DNA from: DATFVA01 sp963811905
GTDB taxonomy: Bacteria > Bacteroidota > Ignavibacteria > Ignavibacteriales > Ignavibacteriaceae
Reading direction: 5' to 3'
DNA length: 64,000 bases
Assembly (NCBI GenBank): GCA_963811905.1
Contig: CAWETK010000020.1
Location: forward strand, 213,410-277,409
Shown: one piece after another, positions 1 through 7,962 of the stretch
Numbering within the stretch: position 1 is the stretch's first letter
Layout of the letters: every line of letters begins with the position of its first letter
Position numbers and translations under genes: made by a program
The notes under the pieces: generated by a model
What the model was told of the DNA's origin: nothing
Seen by the model: the letters and a program-made list of their open reading frames with translations, nothing else
The model's database searches: none

Positions 1-647
1 AGGATTCACTGGTCCATAAAGTCTCCACGGAACATATGCATGTTTTTCCGTTTATACTTGAAGAAAAATTCTCACAGCCTGTCCCTGCGTCTCTGATTCC
101 CCGGCTGAAGCGGGAGATGGGATTTGAGGAAGGAAAAAAAATAATTATGATTCTGGGAGGCGGAGACGGAATTCCTCATGGCCGAACAATTCTTGAAGAT
201 TTGCTGAAAATAAAGCCGGATGCTGAAATCGCTGTAGTCTGCGGGAAGAATAAATCATTCTACAATGCTGCTAAAAAGCTGAAAGAAAGACACCCTGATG
301 TTCCAATGAAGGTATACGAGTTTGTAAGTTTTGTTTATGAACTTCTGAATATTTCCGATGTAGTGATTACGAAATGCGGAGCTTCAACGATAATGGAAAT
401 ATTAATACTCTGCAAAGTTCCTGTTGTTAATGATTTTATCTGGGAGCAGGAGAAGGGGAATATTGAATTTGTTCAGGAAAACGGTCTTGGAGTATATGAA
501 AAGGATATTACAAAACTACCCGCTGAAGTTAATAAACTAATTGAGGATGATAAATATTACGGCAGCTTCAGAAAGAACATAGAGAACCTCAATATTAAAA
601 ACGGGCTGGCAGATGTTGCTGAATTTTTATTCAAAGATGAGGGGTGA
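1..647 (+). CDS. Family 28 glycosyltransferase, C-terminal part (5' end outside window)
   Basis: The reading frame is open to the left edge with no stop, and residues before the first ATG (position 36) continue the same fold, so the gene begins upstream. The visible part is a GT-B C-terminal domain: strand IIMILGGGDG near residue 35 after the ATG, then VVCGKN, then the donor-sugar signature ADVVITKCGAST-like block followed by PVVNDFIWEQEKGN. This resembles MurG/MGDG-synthase/processive diacylglycerol glucosyltransferase proteins, which transfer sugar from UDP- (or other NDP-) donors onto a lipid acceptor at the inner membrane face. The acceptor-binding N-terminal half is missing, so the substrate cannot be decided. 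It ends 22 bases before a convergent thioesterase gene. Confidence 0.75.
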   Translation, partial: DSLVHKVSTEHMHVFPFILEEKFSQPVPASLIPRLKREMGFEEGKKIIMILGGGDGIPHGRTILEDLLKIKPDAEIAVVCGKNKSFYNAAKKLKERHPDVPMKVYEFVSFVYELLNISDVVITKCGASTIMEILILCKVPVVNDFIWEQEKGNIEFVQENGLGVYEKDITKLPAEVNKLIEDDKYYGSFRKNIENLNIKNGLADVAEFLFKDEG

Positions 648-668
648 ATCAGAGAAGCTGAACCTTGA

Positions 669-1436
669 TTAATTCATTTCCCATTCGAGATTTGCAGCAA
701 AAGCAATCTTCATATTGTTTTTATTCACACCCTCTATGATAAATTCTTCTCTACCCGCAGATTTATAAACATCAATCTCTTCATCATACTTAGATTCAGT
801 AATAAAACTGATCTCTATACTTTTCATAGTATTTTTTTCATAATGCTCCCTTGAAAAGCTGTCCATGACCAGCTCGATATATTTTATGTTATTGACATGC
901 TGATTCAGGTCTATAGCAGTATACCTCATATGTTCTGTGAAGAGGAATTCCTTTTCAGCCGGCGTATTAATTTTACCTGGTAATGAATCAATGGCTGATT
1001 GATTTTCCAGGTAATTTATGGGAGCGGGAAGGCTTGAAGTATCTATTATCCTTTTTGATTTTAAATTTATCGGCAGCCATGCAGTCGTAGCTTTCCCAAT
1101 AATCTGTCCGTTCTTATTAAATATCCGGAAGTCCCTTAATGAATAAAGTTTATATTTCCTCTTCGGCCAGGTCTTTATCTTTATTTCCTCTGCAAAACAT
1201 GGAAATTCCTCTATCTCAACCTTAGCCCACGACAATACCCACGCAAAATTATGTTCTTTTAGTGCTGTATACCCAAGATTTAATTTGTCCGCATGAGCTG
1301 CTGCGGTATCCTGAAGTAAAATAAATAATGAATCGATCCTTAACCGGTTCATAAAATCAACTTCATGGGACTGTATTACTTTTTCTGATTCGTAGAATTC
1401 ATTCAAGGCTGTTTCCTTTCCCAAAAGAGTATTCAC
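669..1436 (-). CDS. Acyl-ACP thioesterase (FatA/FatB-like)
   Basis: A 255-residue double-hotdog thioesterase that releases free fatty acids from acyl-ACP in the cytoplasm. The first hotdog carries the FMNRLRIDSLFILLQDTAA-type opening and a WVLSWAKVEI strand. The second carries the family's catalytic region LNQHVNNIKYIELV, with the Asn and His of the thioesterase site. The length fits bacterial members, and the ATG at 1436 places the hotdog at the normal distance from the start. It is transcribed alone, convergent with the glycosyltransferase and divergent from arsR. The likely role is fatty-acid release for membrane lipid remodelling; the chain-length preference cannot be read. Confidence 0.85.
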   Translation of the reverse strand: MNTLLGKETALNEFYESEKVIQSHEVDFMNRLRIDSLFILLQDTAAAHADKLNLGYTALKEHNFAWVLSWAKVEIEEFPCFAEEIKIKTWPKRKYKLYSLRDFRIFNKNGQIIGKATTAWLPINLKSKRIIDTSSLPAPINYLENQSAIDSLPGKINTPAEKEFLFTEHMRYTAIDLNQHVNNIKYIELVMDSFSREHYEKNTMKSIEISFITESKYDEEIDVYKSAGREEFIIEGVNKNNMKIAFAANLEWEMN

Positions 1437-1470
1437 TAAAATACTAATCTAATTTTTATTTGTCTGAATA

Positions 1471-1513
1471 TTGACATTTATATGGAGGCTATCGTATATT
1501 TACGATATACGAT
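1471..1513 (+). promoter_or_regulatory. arsR promoter with overlapping ArsR operator
   Basis: A TTGACA box at 1471-1476 is followed 18 bases later by TATATT at 1495-1500. A perfect 9-base inverted repeat, ATCGTATAT (1491-1499) and ATATACGAT (1505-1513) with a 5-base centre, covers the -10 region just upstream of arsR. ArsR/SmtB repressors bind such palindromes and leave when arsenite is bound, so this is the expected autoregulatory site. Its assignment as operator is inference from position and symmetry. Confidence 0.75.
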
Positions 1514-1525
1514 TATGAGGATTTA

Positions 1526-1843
1526 ATGGCATACTCAAAAAAAGAAGAATTCACAAAGGATGACGCATGGCTTGCAGAAATCGGCAAAGCATTATCGCAT
1601 CCGGCGAGGATCAGGATATTAAAAATACTGAGCAGTTTAGACGTGTGTATGTGCGGTGATATAGTTGAACTTCTGCCGCTGTCGCAGTCGACGGTTTCCC
1701 AGCATTTGAAGGAACTTAAAAGGGTTGGTTTGATAAAGGGAGAAATAGAAGGACTAAAAGTCTGTTACTGCATAAATGAGCAGACATTAACAAAAGCTAA
1801 AAAAGAACTGGACAGCCTGTTTCAAGCTGTCTGTTCATGTTAA
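1526..1843 (+). CDS. arsR: ArsR/SmtB-family arsenite-responsive repressor
   Basis: A 105-residue winged-helix repressor. The sequence shows ALSHPARIRILKIL, then the metal-site motif DVCMCGDI, which corresponds to the ELCVCD site of ArsR, then the recognition helix LSQSTVSQHLKELKRVGL and a wing. A further Cys cluster (CYC, and a terminal CSC) could supply a third thiolate. It is the first gene of an operon with arsM, two arsC genes and acr3, 16 bases before arsM. The perfect palindrome at 1491-1513 is the probable binding site, giving arsenite-inducible negative autoregulation. Confidence 0.93.
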   Translation: MAYSKKEEFTKDDAWLAEIGKALSHPARIRILKILSSLDVCMCGDIVELLPLSQSTVSQHLKELKRVGLIKGEIEGLKVCYCINEQTLTKAKKELDSLFQAVCSC

Positions 1844-1859
1844 ATTAAAAGGAGAAGAA

Positions 1860-2657
1860 ATGAACTCATCAGACAAGGAAATTAAAGATAAAGTAAAAGA
1901 AAAATATACTGAGATCGCAGTTATCAACAGCGGAGGTGGCTGCTGCGGTACTAATAACAAAATTGTCGGCTATACTATTATGAAAGATGAGTATGATAAT
2001 ATGGAAGGCTATGTAAAGGATGCCGATCTGGGGCTGGGGTGCGGTCTGCCGACTGAATATGCCGGAATAAGAAAAGGTGATACTGTGATTGACCTGGGCA
2101 GCGGCGCAGGAAACGATGTATTTGTTGCAAGAGCGATAGTCGGAGATGAAGGAAAAGTAATCGGACTTGACTTCACAGAAGAGATGATAAGTAAAGCTAT
2201 CCGGAATAAAGAAAAATTGGGATTTAAGAATGTCGATTTTATGCTGGGCGAAATAGAACAAATGCCGATTGAGAATGACACTGCAGATGTAGTTATATCT
2301 AATTGCGTACTAAACCTGGTGCCAGATAAAAGAAAAGCATTTGCTGAGATCTTCAGGATATTAAAACCGGGCGCTCATTTTTGTGTATCCGATATAGTTA
2401 TAAAAGGTGAGATGCATCCGGAATTAAAAAAATCTGCCGAGATGTATGCAGGATGTGTAGCCGGCGCTCTTCAGCAGGATGAATATCTAAAAAGTATAAA
2501 AGAATCAGGGTTTGGAAATATTGAGATCAAGAAAACAAAAACAATTGTTCTACCCGATGAACTTCTGTTGAAATATTTATCGAAGGAAGAAATAGAAAAC
2601 TACAAAAGAAAGATCAAGGGAATATACAGTATCACCGTTGTAGGTTATAAAAACTGA
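1860..2657 (+). CDS. arsM: Arsenite S-adenosylmethionine methyltransferase
   Basis: A 265-residue class I SAM methyltransferase that methylates As(III) in the cytoplasm. SAM-binding motif I, DLGSGAGNDVFVA, lies near residue 78 and is preceded by the family-typical GLGCGLPTEYA. The arsenic-binding cysteines are present: an N-terminal GGGCCG pair, the Cys of VISNCVLNL, and the Cys of AGCVAGAL. The C-terminal DIV and LSKEE segments fit the family. A Shine-Dalgarno AGGAG precedes the ATG by 6 bases. It sits between arsR and arsC, so methylation and efflux are probably co-induced. Confidence is high from the complete Cys set and context. Confidence 0.94.
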   Translation: MNSSDKEIKDKVKEKYTEIAVINSGGGCCGTNNKIVGYTIMKDEYDNMEGYVKDADLGLGCGLPTEYAGIRKGDTVIDLGSGAGNDVFVARAIVGDEGKVIGLDFTEEMISKAIRNKEKLGFKNVDFMLGEIEQMPIENDTADVVISNCVLNLVPDKRKAFAEIFRILKPGAHFCVSDIVIKGEMHPELKKSAEMYAGCVAGALQQDEYLKSIKESGFGNIEIKKTKTIVLPDELLLKYLSKEEIENYKRKIKGIYSITVVGYKN

Positions 2658-2665
2658 AGGACCGC

Positions 2666-3094
2666 ATGATGAGGATATTAATTCTGTGTACAGGTAATTC
2701 CTGCAGAAGCCAGATGGCAGAAGGTTTTCTTAAATCATTTGATAGCGAACTTAAAGTTTATTCAGCCGGCACAAAACCGGCTGAATATATAAGTCAGAAA
2801 GCTGTTATGGTAATGAAAGAAAAGGGAATTGATATCAGCAGAGGAAGACCTGAAAACGTTGAAAAGTATCTGAATGATTCTTTTGATTATGTTATTACAG
2901 TATGTGACAATGCAAAGGAAACCTGTCCGGTGTTTTTTGGTAAAGTAAAAGAGAGAATGCACATAGGATTTGAAGATCCGGCTGAAGCTGAAGGGACTGA
3001 AGAAGAAGTCCTGAATTTTTACAGAAGAATCAGAGATGAAATAGAAACTGCTTTTGAAGATCTTTACAGAACAAAGATAGGCATGACGACTTAA
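2666..3094 (+). CDS. arsC: Arsenate reductase, thioredoxin-coupled (LMW-PTP fold), copy 1
   Basis: A 142-residue low-molecular-weight phosphatase-fold protein reducing As(V) to As(III). The P-loop is CTGNSCRS at residues 8-15 (CX5R), and the downstream pair in TVCDNAKETCP matches the Cys82/Cys89 redox relay of the Staphylococcus aureus type, implying thioredoxin recycling. The general-acid region is FEDPAE. It starts 8 bases after arsM ends. The ATG at 2666 or 2669 could both serve; the first is given. It is one of two arsC paralogues in the operon, and this one keeps the full S. aureus-like Cys set. Confidence 0.92.
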   Translation: MMRILILCTGNSCRSQMAEGFLKSFDSELKVYSAGTKPAEYISQKAVMVMKEKGIDISRGRPENVEKYLNDSFDYVITVCDNAKETCPVFFGKVKERMHIGFEDPAEAEGTEEEVLNFYRRIRDEIETAFEDLYRTKIGMTT

Positions 3095-3119
3095 TTCAAG
3101 TTAAAGAAAAGGAAGTTAG

Positions 3120-3560
3120 TTGGGAAAGATTAAAGTTTTGTTTGTTTGTATACATAACAGTGCACGAAGCCAGATGGCAGAAGCATTACTGAATAATTTT
3201 GATGGCGGTAGATTCACTGCTGAAAGTGCCGGGCTTGAACCCGGGGTGCTGAATCCTATTGCAGTTGAAGTAATGAAGGAAAAAGGAATTGATATATCGG
3301 GGAACAAAACCAAAAGTGTATTTGATTTCTTTAAAGAGGGAAGAAATTATCATTATGTAATAACTGTTTGTGATGAAGCTTCTGCTGAAGGATGTCCGAT
3401 CTTTCCCGGCATTGCTAAAAGATTAAACTGGAGCTTTAAGGATCCCTCATCAATAACAGGAACTTATGAACAAAAACTCGGGGAGACAAGAAAAATAAGA
3501 GATGAGATTGATGAACAGCTGCATAAATTTTTCAATAGTGATGAAGTAAAACCAATATGA
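3120..3560 (+). CDS. arsC: Arsenate reductase, thioredoxin-coupled (LMW-PTP fold), copy 2
   Basis: A second ArsC of 146 residues, clearly diverged from copy 1. The P-loop is CIHNSARS near residue 10 and the relay pair is VCDEASAEGCP. The second P-loop cysteine of copy 1 is replaced by Ala, and the general acid lies in FKDPSS. Translation starts at TTG (3120) after AAGGAAG; no ATG is available at a suitable place. The 3' end overlaps acr3 by four bases (ATGA), so the two are translationally coupled. Diverged partners or reductant preference could explain keeping both copies, but that is inference. Confidence 0.9.
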   Translation: MGKIKVLFVCIHNSARSQMAEALLNNFDGGRFTAESAGLEPGVLNPIAVEVMKEKGIDISGNKTKSVFDFFKEGRNYHYVITVCDEASAEGCPIFPGIAKRLNWSFKDPSSITGTYEQKLGETRKIRDEIDEQLHKFFNSDEVKPI

Positions 3561-4612
3561 CCAGACTAACCAAAAAATTAAATTTTCTTGATAGATACTT
3601 AACTCTATGGATATTTGCTGCAATGCTGCTTGGTATTTTCAGCGGCTACCTGTTCCCTGGAATCACCGGGTTCTGGAATACTTTTCAATCAGGGACAACA
3701 AACATCCCGATTGCGATAGGCCTGATCTTAATGATGTACCCTCCGCTTGCGAAGGTGAAGTATGAGGAAATGCCGCAGATATTCAGAAACGTCAAAGTAC
3801 TTACCCTTTCCTTAGTGCAGAACTGGATAATCGGTCCATTACTGATGTTCTTCCTTGCAGTAATTTTTCTTCATAACTACCCCGAATACATGGCTGGTTT
3901 AATAATGATCGGTCTGGCACGCTGCATTGCAATGGTCATTGTATGGAATGAACTGGCTGAAGGGGATACAGAATATGCTGCAGGACTTGTAGCATTTAAT
4001 TCAATATTCCAGGTACTTTTCTTTTCTTTATATGCTTACCTGTTTATTACAATATTCCCGCGCTGGCTGGGGTTAAGCAGTTTTGCTGTGGATATATCTA
4101 TAAGCCAGATTGCTGAGAGTGTACTTATTTATCTCGGGATACCCTTCTTCGGGGGAATGCTGACGCGATTCGCACTTATAAAAATAAAAGACAGGGAATG
4201 GTATCAGCAGAAGTTTATTCCTAAGATCAGTCCGGTTACTCTTATAGCGCTTCTTTTTACCATTTTTGTGATGTTTTCATTAAAGGGGGAATACATCGTC
4301 AGAATTCCATTTGATGTATTAAGAATTGCTGTTCCCCTTGTAATCTATTTTGTTATAATGTTCTTTTTATCTTTCTATATGGGGAGAAAAGCAGGGGCGG
4401 ATTATTCCAGAACCACCACACTTTCATTTACTGCAGCGAGCAATAATTTCGAATTAGCTATTGCTGTTTCAGTAGCAGTTTTCGGAATTAATTCAGGAGA
4501 ATCGTTTGCCGCAGTTATCGGTCCCCTGGTTGAGGTACCCGTTCTGATCTTACTGGTAAATGTGGCTTTATATTTTAAGAAAAAATACTTTACCGAATTA
4601 AGCACAGTCTGA
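3557..4612 (+). CDS. acr3: Acr3-family arsenite efflux permease
   Basis: A 351-residue, roughly ten-helix inner-membrane transporter of the BASS/ACR3 type that exports arsenite. It shows the family's FPG/NIPIAIGLILMMYPPLAKV segment near residue 55, the conserved membrane cysteine in GLARCIAMVIVWNEL, and the conserved C-terminal ASNNFELAIAV and GPLVEVPVLI helices. It is the last gene of the ars operon, overlapping arsC copy 2, so arsenate reduction and efflux are coupled. It converges with treS three bases away, leaving no room for an intergenic terminator. Confidence 0.95.
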   Translation: MTRLTKKLNFLDRYLTLWIFAAMLLGIFSGYLFPGITGFWNTFQSGTTNIPIAIGLILMMYPPLAKVKYEEMPQIFRNVKVLTLSLVQNWIIGPLLMFFLAVIFLHNYPEYMAGLIMIGLARCIAMVIVWNELAEGDTEYAAGLVAFNSIFQVLFFSLYAYLFITIFPRWLGLSSFAVDISISQIAESVLIYLGIPFFGGMLTRFALIKIKDREWYQQKFIPKISPVTLIALLFTIFVMFSLKGEYIVRIPFDVLRIAVPLVIYFVIMFFLSFYMGRKAGADYSRTTTLSFTAASNNFELAIAVSVAVFGINSGESFAAVIGPLVEVPVLILLVNVALYFKKKYFTELSTV

Positions 4613-4615
4613 TAA

Positions 4616-7600
4616 TTATTCAAACTGCTTCATAATAAACTTAATTCCGTGCATGGGAATTATTACCCAGTCCGGTCTGTTGTTCAATTCGTACTCAATT
4701 TCGTAAATGGATTTATCAAGAAGGAACATATTGAGCAGAATGCTGAGCTGTTCTGTATCTGCTGGAATGAAGGGATATCCTTCTGTTGTATTTCGGTATG
4801 AATTCAGGAACGCGCCGCTGACATAGTAAAACCAGGGTTCTATCCACTGCTGTATAAACTCTGCATCTTCGGGTCTTATTTTGGAACGCTGGAAGAAAAC
4901 GCTGTAGACCGCATAGTGGAAAGAACGGAGCATTCCTCCCACATCCCTGAATGCCGAATATTTTAGTCTTCGTTCTCCGGGTGAGCGCACAGGCTCTCCT
5001 TCAAAATCTATTATGATGAAATCATCACCTGTGCTTAAAATCTGTCCCAGATGGTAATCACCGTGGATCCTTATCTTCTGCGCCGATATTTTATTCTTTA
5101 ATATTTTCTTGTATTGTCCAAGGATTTTATCCCTTGAAGAAAGTATTTCCTCAGCTTCTCCCTTGATTGATTGAGGGAGCTTAGAGAGGTTCCCCGCAAA
5201 GAAATTCAGCCCCTTTTTGGCATTAGAATAAAGGGTCTGGTAAAGAGCTTTCTGATATAAGGTAGAGAATGGTTCAGGAGCAAAGTCAGGATTATCTGCA
5301 GATGACAGCTTTATATGCATTTCTGCTGTACGTTTTCCAAGCAGTCTGGCTTTCTCAAAAAAGACTGCACCTATATAATCCTGCAGTACGGGAGGTATGT
5401 CCTCAAAGCGGATATCAAATATTTTATCAAGTTCAGGTTCTTTAACAGGACATTCTTCATTCTGAGCCATGGCTCTTTCAAAATATCTTCCCACAGCATC
5501 CAGGGTGAGTGTCCAGGCATCCCCCTGGTTAGGTGTAAATTTCTGCAATAGGGCAAGGACACGCGGAGAAGCTGAGGGCTTCTGATATTCAAGGCTGCCG
5601 GCATAAGATGGTACATTTTCAAAATTCTGTTCTTCACTTAGAAATTTGATCACTTCAGGGTCGGGATTTATTCCTTCCTCTACACGCCGGTAAAATTTTA
5701 AGAAAAATATATCATCATATAATACTGATGAATTACTCTGTTCTGCTTTCAGCACTTTCGATGTGCCGGGTAATTCATTAGTCTCATTGAGCATACTTCT
5801 GAATTTTCTGCTTTTAACCGATACAAGCGTACCCGATTTTCCTTTGATCTTTTTTCTTTTATCAATCATAGACAGGATCTGCGCACGGAATTTTTCCCCG
5901 TAAACAGCATCATAAAGAAATCCCTCATCATCCGGGAGACTCAGTCTTGCTATAATACTCTGCGGTGAATCTTTCAGCAGCTTATCACCTCTGCTCTCGG
6001 GGATAAAAGAAACCACAATCACATAATTTTCCGATGCACCTACAGCATAATCAACCTGGAGAATTAACAATGAAGCATTTTCTTTATCGAACTGGATATT
6101 CATATTTTCGGTGATCGATATATTTTTCAGCTGACGTGCCTTGCCGCCAAACCATCTGCATGTTTTTAAATACCTGGGCAGGATCCTTTTCTCGAGATAT
6201 GTTTTATCTTCGCCGGTTAGTACTTCCGCCCACTGTTTCTTCGCTTTTAGTTCAGGAAGGGTCCTTTCATCCAGCGTGCTTTCATATCCTTTTTCTCTGA
6301 CCAATCTGAACCAGTAATGGTCGTAGGGGCCAAGAGTAATAATATATGGTTCATCCTTAATTTGGGGGAAAATATTCTGACTGAACATTTCTTCAGGTGT
6401 ATAACCTTCCAGTTCTTCAGTTCTTAACCGAACTACCTGCGCAAAGCGTGAAAGATTTATTACAACAAAGACGATTTCATCATCAATAGTTCTGATAAAA
6501 GACAGAATCCTGGGATTATCGGAGGATATGAACTTCAAATCGCCGCGGCTCAGAGCTTTCGACTGTTTCCTCATAGCAATCAATCTTTTCATCCACCATA
6601 AAGGAGATGAAAGGTTTCTCTCCTGTATTTCGACATTAATTGACTGATAGAGATATTCAGAATCAATAATAACAGGTAGATATAACTTCTGCGGATTTGC
6701 CTTCGAAAACCCGGCATTCCTGTCGGCAGTCCACTGCATAGGAGTTCTTACCCCATCCCTATCGCCAAGGTAATAGTTATCACCCATTCCGATTTCATCA
6801 CCATAATAAATTACAGGGGTGCCGGGAAGTGAGAAGAGGAGTATGTTAATCAGCTCAATTTTTTTCCTGTTATTTTCGAGAAGCGGTGAAAGTCGCCTGC
6901 GGATCCCGAGGTTTAGTCTTGCACGAGGATCCTGTGCAAATATCCTGTACATATAATCCCGTTCCTCATCGGTGACCATCTCAAGAGTAAGTTCATCGTG
7001 ATTTCTAAGGAACATTACCCACTGGCAGTTAGCAGGAATTTCCGGAGTCTGTTCCAGGATATTTATTACAGGAAAGCGGTCCTCCATTCTCAAAGCCATA
7101 AACAAACGCGGCATTACAGGAAAATGAAATGCCATATGAGATTCATCTCCATCACCGAAATAGGCTACCGAATCTTCAGGCCACTGGTTAGCTTCTGCAA
7201 GTAGCATTTTATTTCTAAACTTATTGTCAACATGCGCCCTCAGCTTTTTCAGGAAAGCATGAGTTTCAGGGAGATTCTCACAGTTAGTGCCCTCACGCTC
7301 ATATAAATAGGGGACTGCATCGAGCCGAAGTCCATCAACTCCCATCCCGAACCAATAATCAAGAACTTTTAATATCTCTTCCTGCACCTTAGGATTATCA
7401 TAGTTCAGATCCGGCTGATGAGAATAAAAGCGATGCCAGTAATAAGCATCTGCAGCAGGATCATATGTCCAGTTGCTTGTTTCAAAATCCTGAAAGATTA
7501 TTCTTGCTTCATTGTACCTGGCAGGATCATCACTCCACACATAATAGTCACGGTAGGGACTTCCGGGTTTTGATTTACGGGCTCTCTGAAACCACTTATG

Positions 7601-7948
7601 CTGGTCGGATGTATGGTTTACTACCAGCTCTGTAATTATTCTTATTCCCCGTTTATGAGCTTCTTTTAACAATCTCTTAAAATCACGGAGTGTGCCATAA
7701 TCGGGATGAATATTAAAATAATCGGCAATATCATATCCATCATCTCTTAAGGGAGAGGGATAAAAAGGAAGGAGCCAGATTGCAGTAACGCCAAGATTTT
7801 CAAGGTAATCTAATTTCTCAACGAGTCCGTTTATATCCCCTATGCCGTCTCCATTGCTGTCATAAAAAGATTTTATATGAAGTTCATAAATGACCGCATC
7901 CTTATACCATAAAGGATCATCTGTAAGTTTGAGCAGGTTTTCTGTCAT
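4616..7948 (-). CDS. treS: Trehalose synthase-maltokinase fusion
   Basis: An 1110-residue two-enzyme fusion. Residues ~1-545 are a GH13 trehalose synthase (maltose/trehalose isomerase): WYKDAVIYELHIKSF start, nucleophile Asp in GLRLDAVPYL, acid/base Glu in LLAEANQWPED, third Asp in FLRNHDELT. Residues ~570-1110 are an aminoglycoside-kinase-like maltokinase: RYLKTCRWFGGKAR at its start, then catalytic IHGDYHLGQ and metal-binding IIDFEGEP. The fusion converts trehalose to maltose and then maltose 1-phosphate, the donor used by GlgE, whose gene lies 14 bases upstream on the same strand. The length equals known TreS-Mak fusions and no break is visible. Confidence 0.96.
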   Translation of the reverse strand: MTENLLKLTDDPLWYKDAVIYELHIKSFYDSNGDGIGDINGLVEKLDYLENLGVTAIWLLPFYPSPLRDDGYDIADYFNIHPDYGTLRDFKRLLKEAHKRGIRIITELVVNHTSDQHKWFQRARKSKPGSPYRDYYVWSDDPARYNEARIIFQDFETSNWTYDPAADAYYWHRFYSHQPDLNYDNPKVQEEILKVLDYWFGMGVDGLRLDAVPYLYEREGTNCENLPETHAFLKKLRAHVDNKFRNKMLLAEANQWPEDSVAYFGDGDESHMAFHFPVMPRLFMALRMEDRFPVINILEQTPEIPANCQWVMFLRNHDELTLEMVTDEERDYMYRIFAQDPRARLNLGIRRRLSPLLENNRKKIELINILLFSLPGTPVIYYGDEIGMGDNYYLGDRDGVRTPMQWTADRNAGFSKANPQKLYLPVIIDSEYLYQSINVEIQERNLSSPLWWMKRLIAMRKQSKALSRGDLKFISSDNPRILSFIRTIDDEIVFVVINLSRFAQVVRLRTEELEGYTPEEMFSQNIFPQIKDEPYIITLGPYDHYWFRLVREKGYESTLDERTLPELKAKKQWAEVLTGEDKTYLEKRILPRYLKTCRWFGGKARQLKNISITENMNIQFDKENASLLILQVDYAVGASENYVIVVSFIPESRGDKLLKDSPQSIIARLSLPDDEGFLYDAVYGEKFRAQILSMIDKRKKIKGKSGTLVSVKSRKFRSMLNETNELPGTSKVLKAEQSNSSVLYDDIFFLKFYRRVEEGINPDPEVIKFLSEEQNFENVPSYAGSLEYQKPSASPRVLALLQKFTPNQGDAWTLTLDAVGRYFERAMAQNEECPVKEPELDKIFDIRFEDIPPVLQDYIGAVFFEKARLLGKRTAEMHIKLSSADNPDFAPEPFSTLYQKALYQTLYSNAKKGLNFFAGNLSKLPQSIKGEAEEILSSRDKILGQYKKILKNKISAQKIRIHGDYHLGQILSTGDDFIIIDFEGEPVRSPGERRLKYSAFRDVGGMLRSFHYAVYSVFFQRSKIRPEDAEFIQQWIEPWFYYVSGAFLNSYRNTTEGYPFIPADTEQLSILLNMFLLDKSIYEIEYELNNRPDWVIIPMHGIKFIMKQFE

Positions 7949-7962
7949 ATTAAAAAGTTTTG

